Translations under genes and position numbers: made by a program
Assembly (NCBI RefSeq): GCF_011745365.1
Contig: NW_024468914.1
Span: forward strand, 3,002,228-3,066,227
Source: Cryphonectria parasitica EP155
Lineage: Eukaryota > Ascomycota > Sordariomycetes > Diaporthales > Cryphonectriaceae
Length of the DNA: 64,000 nt
Reading direction: 5' to 3'
Notes under the pieces: generated by a model
Seen by the model: only the letters and a program-made list of their open reading frames with translations
The model's database searches: none
What the model was told of the DNA's origin: nothing
Part shown: piece by piece, positions 1 to 13,300 of the stretch
How positions within the stretch are numbered: position 1 is the first letter of the stretch
Layout of the letters: the number at the start of each line of letters is the position of its first letter

Positions 1-3000
1 GTCCCTTCGAGTTGGTCAACTCCCGCCTCGACTGCCCTGCCTGGGCTCTCAACGACGATGCTTCTCAGCAGCGCGACGGCTGCGAATAGTACATTGCCAT
101 CAAGTGGTTCAGCAACACCTTCAACTGGCATTCCGGCTTTTTCAAGTTCTTCCTCACCGGGAGTCAACCCTTCCTCAACGACGAGCACTGGCACAATGGT
201 GACGGTGACCTCCTCCAGTGCTCCCAGCTCAGGCTCCATTGTAAGGACCACAGGGTCGTCCAGTATGCTATCCGGAAATTGGAGGTAAGTCAGGATAGCA
301 CTACCGACCGTGGAAAGAACATTCTCTAATAGTGACCGATTCCTAGCTCAACCACGAGTCCCTTTGCGTCTGCTTCTGGATCCTCCGCTGTTCCGACTGG
401 CGGTTCATCGTCCGAGACCCTTACAAGCCATGCAACGTCATCAGCAGAGCCCTCGAGTATTCCTAGCTCTGTGACCATGTGAGTATATCTTCCTAACTGA
501 TATCCATGTCATCTTTACTGATGCTGTAGCAGCTTGACTGTAACTCCTCCGACCGCATGGCCGTCTCTCCTCAATGGTACCTGGCCTGGCTCTGGGCCCT
601 CCACGTGGACGTTTCCCGGGGAAGCTTCTTCTGCGTAAGCTATATCATTGCGCCTGGCTCCGACCATATCTCATGCTCACGTCAAGTCTATATAGACCGG
701 TGCCTCCGCCATCAAGCAGTGCATTTCCCCTGACGGTGTCTAGCGTAACTTCGTTGCCGTCGTCCGTGAGCAGCAGGTAAAGACGATTAGGTTCCAGTTA
801 ATGATCACATCACTGACTGAAATCACAAAGTACCGCTGTTGTGGGGTCGCCCTCACCGGAATCATCTACGCCGGATTCTTCGCCTACTACAAGCAGCAGC
901 CTGAGGTAAGATATCTCTTCCCTTCCGCCTCCAAAGTGTGCACTACCTTGCATTTCTAAGTTCAGCCTCGAGAGCTGATCATAACGGTATAGCACTCTTG
1001 TCGCATCTACAACTAGCACCACAACCTTCACGAGCAGCTTCACGACGACCATTGCCACCAATGTCTCAACGACGCAGATCACAGACTTGACGACCACAGA
1101 GGCCACGACCATGTAAGGAGATGCCGATCCTCAGTGTATATATTACGAGTCTCGTGGCAGATAATACATTACCCCCCTGGGTGCAACCTTGCTGACGAAT
1201 GTGAGCAGAACCTTGCCGACACTGTCATCGACGCCCTCGGTCCTGCCTTTGACATCAAGGTACGTACAAAAGGGCATCATGTCTCACTCTTTGTGTCTGA
1301 TTTCAGGTTGCTAATGACCAAAACAGCCTGGAGGCATCCTCATCTGCCACGAGCTCGCCCTCATCCGTGCCACCCGTGGGACTGTCCTCATCAAGTGTTG
1401 CATCTTCAGACCTTGTCTCCTCGGGAGGTACCGTGCCAGGCTCTTCTTCGCCCACTGCTCCACCAGCAACTGCATCAACTTCCCCTAGTGCCTCTGGACC
1501 TGGTGTGGCCTCCTCCTCGTCCTGGGAATCAGCGTCTTCTAGCCTGCCGACTACGAGCCTGCCATCTTCGGCGGGCTGGTCGTCTATGAGCATCCCTTCA
1601 GGGAATCTGACCTTTCCAGGTACCCTCCCACCAGTCCCGTCTACTTCGAGCAGTCCCTTTTCATCTGGCCCAGGCTCGGCAAGTTCTTTTGAACCGACTT
1701 CTGCCTCGTCAGGAGTGTCGGCTACAGCACTGCCATCCTCGAGCGTACCATCATGGAACGTAACGTCCTCGGGAGTGCTGTCATCCGGCTCTCCATCATT
1801 GAGTACTGGAGCATCGGGAGGATCCTCTTCAAGCACCAAACCATCTTCTCTTCCTTCTGCTGGCTCGAGTACCGGCTCTGCGAGTCTCGGCGTGCCACTC
1901 ACTACAACCAGCAGCATCGTGACAATGATTGTTACGGAGCTCTCGACATCCGGAACGACCCACCGCACAATCACGGTCGTTGAGACCGTGACCTCCAACT
2001 CATTGAGTACATCGTCGGCAGTGGTCTCTGCACCGGAACCTACCAGCAGTGGCATCCTGACAACGTACATCCCGACCACCCTCACCAGCAGCTATGTCAC
2101 GGTTGTCGCCACTAATGACTCCACGGCACAGATCACGGATCTCACCACCACCGAGGTCACGATCTTTACCATCAGCTCGTCCTCCACCACGGTACTTGGC
2201 AGCAGCAGTGAGAAAGGCACAACGACCGGTCCCAGCATCTCTTCGACCTCTCCATCCCTGACCTCGCCTGCCGGATCTGGCCCGACCAGTCTGACCACAG
2301 TCATAGTTCCACCTCTGAGCTCTCTGTCGGTCCTGTCCAGCGCTGGGCCATCGTCCTTGCTCCCTAGTTCTAGTGGCGTGGCCGTGTCAAGCCCCGCATC
2401 GTCGAGCTATCCAGCCGTTGGGCTTCCATCGTCAGTTGGCTCGGGCACTTTGTCCTCGTCTTTGACTAGACCGGGAAGAGCGTCCACATCAGTCGAGACT
2501 TCGCCTGCTATGTCGACTGCAACAGTCTTGTCGTCATCTTTATCTCCGTCTGGACCATCTTTAGGCGCATCCAGCCCTTCTAGCTCTGCTTCGCCTTCAA
2601 CATCTGCGGCACCCATGACTGCGAGCACTACTTTCCCAGCAACCACACCTGACGGTGGCAAGCCGACTTCCTCGGGCGTCTCTCCTGCATCCTCTCCGCT
2701 GTCGAGTATTGGAAATCCCAGTAGCAGTGTTGCCACGGGCTCTCCGTCTTCACCAAGCACTGGAACATCGGGGTCGCTCTCGGCGACTACATCCACTCCT
2801 GGAGGGACTAGCGGGGCCCCTTCAGGCACTGGAAGTTCAGTGACGGCAACCTCGAGCTTGTCAACCGAATCGGGTCCTTCTAGGGCAAGCAGCTCGCATC
2901 CAGGGTCGGCACCCAGCAGCGAATCTCTGACAGTTTCGGCGGCTTCAGCTTCCAGCTCGTCGACCCCTGGTAATGGCTACCCTTCATCTTTTCCTGGATC

Positions 3001-4693
3001 CTCAGGACCTCTCACTGCATCACCTTCGGCTGTTGAGACGGGTTCAAGCTCATCGTCAGGCCTGGTCTCGTCCACACTCATACCATCGTTATCGTATCCA
3101 GCGAGCGAGCCAGCTACGAGCGAGTCGAGCTCATACTCTGTAAGTAGATACCCTAGACACTACTGTCCTTGACATATGGCTGATTCACACGACAAGCAGG
3201 TTCCGACATCAGTTCCTTATATAGCTAGTATAGGACCCTCGAGTGTCACTCAAGGCTCATCGTCGTCTCAAGGGCCTTCTTCGTCGGATGGGCTGACCCC
3301 AACTCCGTATGGAATTCCTGAGACCACGTTGGAAGCCTCGACGTTCTCAACCTTTCCAGTGAGCGGGGCTGTGAGCAGTTCGGCCGATCCGTCAAGCCTG
3401 TATTCGGCTTCGGGAGCGCCGCCATCAACATCGTCCCCCACCTCTGCCACAGGGTCTGGTGGCAGCAGCAGCTCGATCTACCCCGTTGGATCAGCCCTCA
3501 CGTCTTCCGGCAGTCCGTCTAGTCCTCCATACAGTCTAGGATCTCCGGTCCCTGAGACTACGCCCACAGGCCTGCCAAGTTCTTCCGTCACCCCTGGGCT
3601 ATCGTCCAGCTTGCCCTCGGGCGGTGGTGATGGCTCATCAACCATGGCTGGGACAGGACCTGCATCAGTCTCGCCAGCGACCAGCCCCACGGGTTCAGGG
3701 GCCAATCCTACGGGCCCAAGGTCCACGAGCACATTTCTGACAAGCACATTGCCTGCAGGCACCAGCTCAGGGCCGTTTCCTGGAGGATATAGTTATCCAG
3801 CCTCTTTCCCGTTGCCGGACACGGCTTCCTCCTCGGCCGGGGCCAAGGCAACGGATGGATGTGAACGGTGGGTTGGTGTAGAAGTCATCATCATGGTTGA
3901 CGAAGTCGAGGTATGCCCTGAGGGAGAGACCGGTAAGTTTTGTCCTTCCTCTTATACTTGAACATGCCAGCATGAGCCCTTGCAGAAACTGACAATGGCC
4001 ATACAGTCACGACGACATCGACCGAGACATATGAGATTCTGACACGGTCCATCTGCGCCACCTCGATGGCAAGCGCTCCGTGCTACGTCTGTGCCCTGGG
4101 ATTGCCATCTGGTGCTGATCTCGTCACCGTCACGGTTGTCAGTCTCTCCCCAAGAAAGCCCTACCACATACAGCTCAACAAAGCTGTTCCCCCCTCGGGC
4201 CGTTTCCCTTGCTAACAGAGAAAACCTACAGACGAGCAACAGCAAAATGCCCGATCCCGAGCCCACCCTTGCAGTCCAGTTCTGTGAGAACTGCGAGCGT
4301 GCCGTCCTGCAGACTCATATCCCCGGCTTCGACGCTGGCGGCGAGTGCTACGACTGCACGACATCCTCCTCCTCCTCGGCAGCGGCAGCGACGGCCACGG
4401 CAACAGCGACGCTGACCCTCTCCGACACCGAGACCATCTCTATGGTGTCGTCTGGCTACCCGACCGCGTGGGCCTCATCGTCCTCGTCGTCCTCGTCGTC
4501 CTCTCCCTCCTCAGAATCCCTCCCCACGCCGACTCCAGCCTCTACAGTAACGGCGGCAACGGGCATTGTGCCTTACGGGCCACCGATCGCATCGTCTACG
4601 TATGTCACTGCTGGATCTGGACGTTCCGTCCTCCTGCACGCTGGGCTACTTGGGACTGCGATGATGATGGCTATGCTGGTCCTTGTCTTGTGA
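1..4693 (+). CDS. Ser/Thr-rich probable GPI-anchored surface protein (5' end outside window)
   Basis: I do not recognise a named family. The frame is open from base 1, so the start lies upstream. Exons by frame and splice signals are 1-284, 347-478, 530-634, 696-776, 831-905, 993-1112, 1209-1259, 1327-3139, 3200-3932, 4007-4137 and 4232-4693, giving 1,328 codons plus stop in the window. Almost the whole product is Ser/Thr/Pro/Gly, as in fungal cell-wall mannoproteins and adhesins. Near the C-terminus lies a short Cys-bearing segment (CPEGE; then ICATS, PCYVCALG, FCENCERA and CYDCT), followed by polySer. The protein ends in a Gly/Ser stretch and a hydrophobic tail (LLGTAMMMAMLVLVL), which fits a GPI-attachment signal. 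A TTxQITDLTTTE block occurs twice (about 1073-1103 and 2119-2157). Cell-surface location is inferred from composition and tail. The small upstream exons are less certain than the large ones. Confidence 0.8.
285..1326 (+). other. Run of seven phase-2 introns in the Ser/Thr-rich gene
   Basis: Introns at 285-346, 479-529, 635-695, 777-830, 906-992, 1113-1208 and 1260-1326 all interrupt codons after the second base. They flank exons of 132, 105, 81, 75, 120 and 51 nt, each a multiple of three, so any of these exons could be skipped or duplicated without a frameshift. Donors are GTAAGT, GTGAGT, GTAAGC, GTAAAG, GTAAGA, GTAAGG and GTACGT. Later introns (3140-3199, 3933-4006, 4138-4231) have phases 0, 1 and 0. 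Confidence 0.7.
4471..4512 (+). repeat. TCG/TCC trinucleotide repeat coding polySer
   Basis: A run of TCG and TCC codons inside the last exon of the Ser/Thr-rich gene encodes an almost pure serine tract just before the C-terminal hydrophobic tail. Such tracts often vary in length in fungal surface proteins. Confidence 0.75.
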
Positions 4694-6892
4694 TGGAGCA
4701 AATAGAGAGAGAGAGGGAGAGACAGAGAAGGGGAAATCTTGACATTCTTTCTTTTTCCTTTTCGACCATCTACCCAGCATATTTCCTTCGAGGGGCAGAC
4801 TTTGCTATAAGGCGCAAGTCGGGCATTCTTAATTTGCTTTCCTCTCTTTTCTCCTTTCCTTTCCTCACCTTCATTTCCTGATTTTCCCCCATTTTTCTTT
4901 GTTCCTTCTTTAATTAGAGCATGAGCAAAGTCAGTTGGTGATCACCATCTAGATCTAGAACATCTCGAGGCCCCCAAAATAACAAGACTTTCCCGTCCAG
5001 GCAACAAGAATGACGGATGTAGTTAATTCTCTCCTTTAGTATTTATTTCATAACATTGCCAGAATATAAATATCCCTTGGGTGTTGTCTCGATGGGAAGA
5101 ATGAATGTCATTTTGTCATTTTCACTTGACAGTTTTATTATTGGCTTGTCTATCTGTTTTGCATACCTCCTCATTCGCTCAACAACCTCTCATACTCAAT
5201 CCCTGAACTCCAACCTCCCCGTCTCGAGGAGACATGATACCTACCAACCCAGCCAACTAACCTTTTCCTAAGAGTCTGTCTGTTTACCTAGCAGCATCAT
5301 AACACATGTCAACCGTAATCTACGCGTCAGACCCAACAAAACCTGCCCGTCTACAGTAGATCACCCCTCGAATCGGGCGGCCTCCAGACCCATCATGACA
5401 AACACAATAGCAGTGGCGAGAGTCACGATCAGACCTGTCCGAATAGATTACGCGCAGTGATCGCATGGGGAGGGGGGTTGACTTCCTCATTCGGCAACCA
5501 GAAGGGTGTTTCGAGACATGTCATTGGTTATGGGACCCCAAGATCTCTTGGCCATCTCCCTCCACCCCGAAGGGGTCTCAGCAGACACACAGATTGACGT
5601 CGTTGTGGTGTGGGTGTGGCTTGACCCCCCACACCTCCTCCTCGCTCTCCTCCCTATCATTTTGTCTATCATTTCCCAAAACGGTACACAATGTGGCGAA
5701 TGCATGTATGTCTCTGATCTGGGTCCAAGCCGTGTGGTTTTATTCTTTGTTTTTGTAGCCGGTACAGACTAAGGGCTACTATGGGGAATAATAGAATCTG
5801 TACTTACTTACTTTGGCATATGGAACTTCATTAGTACGTACACGTAGGCATCTACGATCCAACGAACATGACCGGCGGTGAGAAAACTTGGGAAAGACAG
5901 GAGAAGTCTCGTGGTCAGAAGTTTAGGCTTGCACGTGTCTGTGACGATTGATGTGATGACATGCATGTTTCTAGCTTGGTTACGTGTGTCTCTCTCTCTG
6001 TACCTTGGCCTTCAGGAGAGGAAACAGAGAGGTGAGGAGGGAGAAGAGGGAAACAAGAACAGAAAGAAAGAGGGGGGGGGGATGAAGGAGAGGGGGGGAA
6101 GATCTTGTCTGAATTCCCTTCCCCAAGATCATCTCCAAGGTATGTACAGCTGTGGCGTGGCGCCCTCGTGGCACCCAGGGGAGCCACGGTGGCAGCTGAA
6201 ACATGCATGTTGATCGCCCGAGCCACTGGGAGCTCGCAGCGTGCACCCTCCCTTTTCCCACCACCCTTCAACCCGGCACAGAGAGGAGTGTACATAGTTG
6301 CCATGTTGCGTACAGTTTCTTTCCCAATGTTTGGAAACTGTGGCTAGTGCATCGTACCCCGGCCCCCTGGCTGGTACATGTGGTGGAAGTACTGTTTGTC
6401 GAGACAGATTTTCCCACTGTCCGTTCTTGGGCCCAAACGTTCTAGGCCCAGGGCCATACGATGGACAAAAACAACAGAAGAAAAAAAGAAGACAGAAAGA
6501 TCTGCCTTTCTGCTGTATGATCTGGGAGGCAACCCATGAGCTCGGGACCCTCTATTCCATTTACGGTTATCAGTTGCCAATCCCCTCGTAGGGTTTTGCG
6601 ACACCATACGTAGGTGATCGACAGGACTGCTGCTGTAGTGTTGCTATGGTGGTGGTGGTTCAGACTTGCCACATCAGAGGCTGAGCAGGGGGCCTGTGCT
6701 AACTGAATACACTACTAACTGTGATGGCCCTAATGGGGTAGTGCCTGCTATTCCCGTACCAAGTACTGATCGTACGATGACAGTACTACAATATACTTTG
6801 CGTTCTTCCCTGGCTGCCGCCATTCCCTTTTTTCCTCTTATGCTTGGCCCCTTCCCCGGCTACCGGTATCCAGTGTCGTCCGTGCGTCCCCT

Positions 6893-6920
6893 CCCCCCCC
6901 CCCCCCACGCGCGCGCGCGC
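6893..6920. repeat. C14 run followed by alternating CG tract
   Basis: A run of 14 C is followed directly by A and then an alternating CG stretch of about 13 bases. Alternating CG is a classical Z-DNA-prone sequence and C/G homopolymers are slippage-prone. It is intergenic. Confidence 0.85.
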
Positions 6921-7220
6921 CCCTGGCTACGACAATGTACAAAGTACTTTCCATAGTAGAGTACTTACATCCTGCGATATGCCTTCCTAGACGGGCTCAG
7001 CGCCACCGTCTGTCTAGACCAGATGTGGCGAGTGAGAAGCAAAATAGAGAAGGGAAAACAACCACCCACGTCCCATGTCCCACATCGCACCGCATCGCTT
7101 GGCTGCATTTGCATTTGCATTCGCAGCTTGCAGCTTGCAGCCGCGCAAGGTACAACTGCGACTTTGTTTTGTTAGTCTGCATCCACGTCTTGTTCAGCTG
7201 ACGGGATTGCCCTTGAGGCC

Positions 7221-7244
7221 ACACACACACACACACACACACAC
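7221..7244. repeat. (AC)12 microsatellite
   Basis: Twelve uninterrupted AC units between short flanks in the intergenic region. Confidence 0.9.
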
Positions 7245-10200
7245 GAGAATGGTAACGCAGGGTGGCAAATATGACAGTATGGCAAGCCACACCCGAGCGT
7301 GTCACCAGGCCACCAGCGTTAGCTCTCCCCATCACGCCTTAGCTATCTCTCATGTTCGTCTTTAATTGTTTCCCTCCTTGTGGCTGAACGCGCAAGTCTC
7401 GCCACACCTAATCTACTACCCCTCTCAGCCAGCGCACCCGGCCGGAAACAAGGGGAACCGACCACTCGCCCCAAAATCTCGACCACTGTGGCTTGAAAGT
7501 GTATCCCAACCCCTTCCCTCTTAGCTGCAGATGACGGACGACACCTCACACAGAGCCAGAAAACCAACAAATGAGCAACCTCGAGGCCCAATTGGCAGAG
7601 CTACGATGGAAGATTCTATTACGAGCTGGGGCATGATTGGGGAGGGCGCACATGCAGCAGCAGCCATGGATCAAGCGCGTCGGACGGGATCTCATGTATC
7701 CGGGCGGAAATGTGTGCTGCTTAGGTCGTTCTTTTGGGGAACAGAAACAAAAGCACAGGCCAGCTCTTTTTTCTAGTGCAAACCCAAAAAGGGAAAAGAA
7801 AAAAAAGAAAAAAAAGGACTGTAGGGGATACGAGAGAAGAGAAGGGGGGGGGGGACTGGTTGGTTGGCTCTGAGCTCTAAAACGGCCGTCAAAACCTCGG
7901 GCCATCATCACTGCATTATCCCCGGTGCGATTGTCGATGTCGACTTTTGACAATGCCATTGTGCCTCTCTTCCTCTGGTCTTAGCCCTGGCCTGTTCGGG
8001 CAGGGGTCTCATCTCACAACGGCGTCAGATATGTACCCAGTTACCGTCTGCCCTCGGTGAGTCGTAACTAGTGCTGGTGCTGGTGGTGGTGGTAGACAGC
8101 CATCAACAAGGCAGGGGTAGATGGCGTTGTGTACACATAGGCAGAGTAAAAGACCTTTTTTCTCCTCCACTGTGTACAATACCAAGACCTTCATGCTCTC
8201 TGTCTACATGTAGGTACGTACCTCGCGCAGCACGACACTGCGTATCCAGACCAGACCTCAACCTAAAACATAAAAGAACCACTGGGATTGGCGGAACCAA
8301 GAACGAAGAGGTTTGGGGGAGGATGAGACGCCACGCGCTACTATACTGTGGTACCATACACACCATGTTAGTATCTTACGAGTACCTACTGTACTAGACC
8401 TGTAGTAAGGTATCTCATTCATTCTATCATGCTCTTCCAACATGCAGGAGGGACCTCCCCCCCCACCCCCCCGGTTGCCCTCCGAGAACGGGTCGAGGGG
8501 AAGCAAAGTGACAGGCGAAATTACCCGTGCCTAGCGTCCAGACGTCGATTCTTCCAATCGGGCTTTCAAGATGGACTTTGACAAGGGGACCTCTTTTATT
8601 ATTTTTTTCCCTTTTTTTTTTTTTTCCCTTTTCCCCTCTGGCACGATGCACCAGGCAGGGGGATAGGGGGGAGGGGGAGGGTTCAAAGTCTCAGACCATC
8701 TACCCTGTGCATTGATTGCGTTTAAGCGGGCAAGCAAAGTAAAAGATTGCACAGACACACACGCACATCCACACAACTGGTGATCATGCTGTCATGTGTG
8801 TACTCATCTCTGTCATGCTTCCCTAGCACGTAACGGCTAGTACATACAAGCATACCTACATTCATACATACGTCACTTGATGAGCCATGTTCTACTTCTT
8901 GGGGCCAGAGCGAGGCCCATCTTGAGAGAGAAAGAAAAAGAGAGAGAGAGAGAGGGCTGATGAGAACTTGTCGTCCCCAGATAATTTGATCCACACATAA
9001 CTTGGCCAGGCGGAGATTAGAGCCCTGCCCATTCCCTCTTAGCACATCATTACCACCACCACCACTAATCTGTGCCGACCCCATTAGTTCTTTTCCAGCC
9101 AGTCACAGTACAGCAATCCCACCCCCATCTCCTATCCTGACACTGACCGTTGAGACAAGACACAGATATTCAGCCGCCGCGGGAAGAAGGGAAGAAGGGG
9201 GGTGCTCGAATAGTTGGTAGCGGGCGATCCTGAGCCGGAGATGAAATCCACTGAACGGTAGCCCGTATGGCCTCTGTACGGAACTAGCCGCCGAGGCGCC
9301 CTCATTTACTGGAGACACAAGATAGGTAGAGGGAGTGACAGGGAATGCGTCAATTTCAGACTTGAAGAAGTTGGGTGTGGCGTCGTGGTGGTGATTGTTT
9401 CTTGGTGAATAATGTTGTTGTTATTGTTGTTGTTATGAGAGTGTGGTGTGCCCGCACAAAAGTCCCATTGGTGGTGAGGTTCATGTTCCGCCCTCCGCAT
9501 TGCTGCCCAAATAGTATATCCCATCACTCTTAGCTGTATCTGTCTCCCTCTCTCTCTCTCGGTGACCGTATTCACACATTCGTCAACCCTTCTCTATTTC
9601 AACTTCCTCATCTCAGGCCAGACATCAATCCCAGCGTTTCCCGTAATACCCAAATTAACCCTGGGCCTGCCCAAGATCGTCACCTGCACTACGTAGCACA
9701 GGATAACGATACACATTCATGCATACACACTCACTCACTCACACAGACGACGATTGTTTCATGTTTCTTGTCTTTTTTCCCACCCCCAAATGACCAATGT
9801 AAATATGCTTCACGGGGTTCGCCCTTGACCGCTTCTCCACTTAAATGCTGTCTCTCCCGGTCCTTTCTAACCTTGAAAAAAGAAAAACCAAAAAAAAAAA
9901 AAAAAACCCCATAATAATACCATTTTCCTCGCATTGACATGACCAAAAAGCCAATGTTCGTCCCTTTTTTTTGACGACATGTAAAAATATCCAGAAGGAA
10001 AACTGGCCCACAACCGGGGGCACTTGGTATCTCAGAGGTTGATTGCCAACGCCGCGTATATGTATGGTTATGTGCCGGGGGAAAAAACGTAAGAAAAATT
10101 AAATAAAAAAGAGAAACAAGACAGAAAAACCACCTCAAATTGATGCGTATGCGTATATGTGATCGTGTACGTAGTGAATGTTTTTTTCTTCGCTGGTCGT

Positions 10201-10324
10201 AGTATGGTGAGGGATTACAAGACTTGGGTCTAAAGAAATCTCATCCCAGAAGAACAAAAAAAGAAGAAGAAAGAGAGGCTCCGCCTCCCAGTTGATGTTG
10301 TGTATATGTGTGTATGCATCAAAG

Positions 10325-13300
10325 TTAAAAGGTAAGGCGAAGTTCGTAACTGTTCTGCTGCAGTGTTTGACCAGGGACTTCATCGTCCTCGTCGCCTGGT
10401 GCATCGTCCAGGGACATTTCCCACTCCCGCTTGACTGGTGCTTTGGGTGGGCTTATCTCAACAATGTCGAGCATCATGTCCTGCCCCTCGGGGAGCTCTC
10501 GTATGACGTCGTCATCCATCTCGATCTCAAGGCTGTTTGGTAGCGTGCGTATAACCCGCGAGACACGGTTGACGTCGATATTCCATTTGGATGCTACGCG
10601 GGTGACGAATTCACTAAGCGTCCGCTGCATGACATAGACGGCCTTGTGGTACTCGCGCGTCTCTGTGCTTGTCTGTCTCCGCTTGAGATAAAAGCAAGCC
10701 ACCGGGCGCGGTGCCCGCTCGAGAGGTGGCCGGTAGGATGAGTCCACGCCGAGGGCCTCGATCCAGCCGCTGAGATTCCCGGCAACGTCCGGCTTGGCAA
10801 CACGGGTTGGCTGATCAGAGCCCTGTCGAGACGATGGGTCGGACCCGATGGCTGGGCGATCCTGCCACGGCGCGTTGGGAGCTGTGATGGATGCTGCCGA
10901 GTGAAGGGACAGCGAGCTTGGGGATGGTGAGACCAGCGACCCGGTAACCGAGCTGTGTGTGCTGCGGCCCCTCCAGGCCGTGCTCTCTCTGGACTCGATC
11001 TTGCTCAGATCGAGGACTTCTCCTGGCAAGGAGACTGGGTGTGCGTCCATATCGTCCATGTCCTCGCCTCGGAGGTACAGCACGCTGACTGGACGCGTGC
11101 TTGTGAACATGTCCTGCAGCGTCTGGAGCTTGAAGTGCAGGTCCTCCTCCAGCGCGTTGCGAGCCCCGCTGCCGCCGTCTGCAGAGCTCGCCGACGACAT
11201 GGACCACGTGCGCTTGTGCTTAGGAGCCTTTCCGGGCCGCTGGCTGTCGACAGCTGCTTTTGACTGCGATCCCCCAGCCCGCTTGCGCTTGCCAAAATCC
11301 TTCATCCCGCTCTCGGCTTGCGTGATCTGCTGCTTGAGCTTGTCGATCGTCTTCTTGACATGGGCCACATCATTGGACAGCTTGCGTTCTGCGCCGTGAT
11401 CGCGGAAGAGCTTGACCTTGCAGTAGCATATCTCAGGCGTCTCATCCCCTGGTGGCGAAGCCCCATCGGACGGCAGGAGGGTCGTCTTGGCACAGAGTCG
11501 GACTGGGATACCTTTGACGCCCTTGGAATGACTGAAATCGGTCGAGAGGAAGTTGAAGCGCACAGCCACATTGCATTCGACAGCACCATTGACACCAGGC
11601 GTCCAGATTACCGAGAACCCATCAAAGGACGCGCTCTCCAACTCGACTCTTGTTCTCTTGTCGTCGCCTTCTGCCGGCTGGCCTGCCTCGACGTATTCCA
11701 CTGCCTGAAGCTTGCCACCCCTCTGGTGCGCCTCGTTCGTGCCTCGGCCTTCCTTCCACAGGCTCCAGCAGACGCCGGGCTTTTGCCGCTGTTGGTCATC
11801 CTCGAAGGAGACACGAACAAAGGTCCTGAGGCGCGTTCCTGGTGCGATAGGGATGGTGGGTGTGGTGTCCACAATGGACAGCGAGTACGCCTGGCCCTTG
11901 TTGAGGTACGTAACAGGTATTTCGTCGGCGTGTTTGATCATGGCCGTCGGGGCGTTCAAGGTGACGTGGAACCGGAACTTTTCTGCAGAGGAGGGCATGG
12001 GCATGTGCATTGGCACGCCGTACTGCCTCTGCTGGAAACTGGTAAGAGGAGACTGGCTTTGGAAAGCGCCGGCGATCGATCCCATGCGAGCATCGTCTGA
12101 GGGGTCAGAATCCATCGGGGAGCCATCCTGGTCCATCGTCTCGTAGCCTGTATCCTGGTGGACAAATGTTGACGGCGCGAAGGCCTGCTGCTGTGGGTGA
12201 GGCTGGACGAAAGGATTGAAAGGCGACTGGTTGTGAAACTGGCTGGGATGCATGCCGGTAGCCCCGTGGTGAAAGCCAGACATGTCCACCATGGAGGGAC
12301 CAGACTGCAGGGCTGCATCGGTGGTAGGCATCGAGAGGGGGGTACTCAGACCCATACCGAAACTTAGCGTCGGGGTGTGCAGGTCGCCAGCCTGAGGGTG
12401 GTAAATGGTGTTGGTCCCTCCTGGAGTCGGTGTGTAGTAGCCAGGAGGCGCGTTGGCGAAATTAGAGAAGGAGAAAGAATTCGGGTCCATCAGGGAGGGC
12501 GTGAACCTCCAGGGCTCGTTGCTGGCCCTGGGGGTAGGGTCTTGGTCATGGAACGCTTCATGGCCCAGAGCCGGGTTTCTGCAGAAACAACTTAGTCAAT
12601 ATCGAGTTCTTCTTGTAGTACAATGAGAGATTTGCTGCACTATTGATAACATATAGTAACGACAATTGCAGCCAACCCTAAAAAGGGCCAACAACCATCA
12701 TGCGCACCAATGTTGTCCGCCTGTGTGGTGGTTTGGCGCATGAGTCGGTTGCAAGTGGGAGAAAGGGTCCGGGGTGTGGTTGAGCCACAACAAAAGCCTC
12801 AAGCGCGGGATCGCCTCGGCGAAGTCACAACACAGCGCATGTGCTTGCTGTTGCCACCACCCACCCTGTCACTGGGAGGTTTGGGTAGGGAGCGGCCAGC
12901 AGGAAACTCAAGTGCGTTGTAATGCCTTGAATCCCAGACAGGCCGGCACTATGCGCGCTACAAGTCGTACCGGCCAACGCCGGACCGCGCGCAAGAGAAG
13001 GGCGATCGCCCCCCCACCAGACTGAAACCAACCCGACTGGGACGGCAGAAGATGGATAATGCACCACACCATGGCCAAAAGAAGAGGTCATATGTGTGGA
13101 AAGAATAGAAATCAGGCAAAAAAAAAAAAAAAAAAGGGGGGGGGGGTTGGAGAAGGGGAAAAAGGGGGCTGTCGGAACATACCTGTCCTGTGTACCAGAG
13201 GCACCGCCCGGGTTTCCAGCCGTAGCTGTCTGTGAAGCAGAGGCGGCGGCCGTAGAACCTGATGCAATTTCTGGGAACTGTTGTCTGAAGTTGGCGACCA

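Larger units (their letters stand above)
4694..10324. other. 5.6-kb intergenic region without convincing genes
   Basis: No reading frame here shows family resemblance or a believable splice pattern, and the short ORFs are scattered over all frames. The stretch is dominated by pyrimidine/purine tracts, C and G homopolymers, an AC microsatellite and GTAC-rich palindromic strings (for example 8334-8412). It contains the 3' flanks of two convergent genes, the surface protein gene on + and the CP2 gene on -. Confidence 0.6.

Noticed and set aside
1303..2085. 260-codon minus-strand frame opposite the Ser/Thr-rich gene
   Set aside because: Complement of Ser/Thr codons gives an acidic, Val/Glu/Asp-rich artefact; no independent signals.
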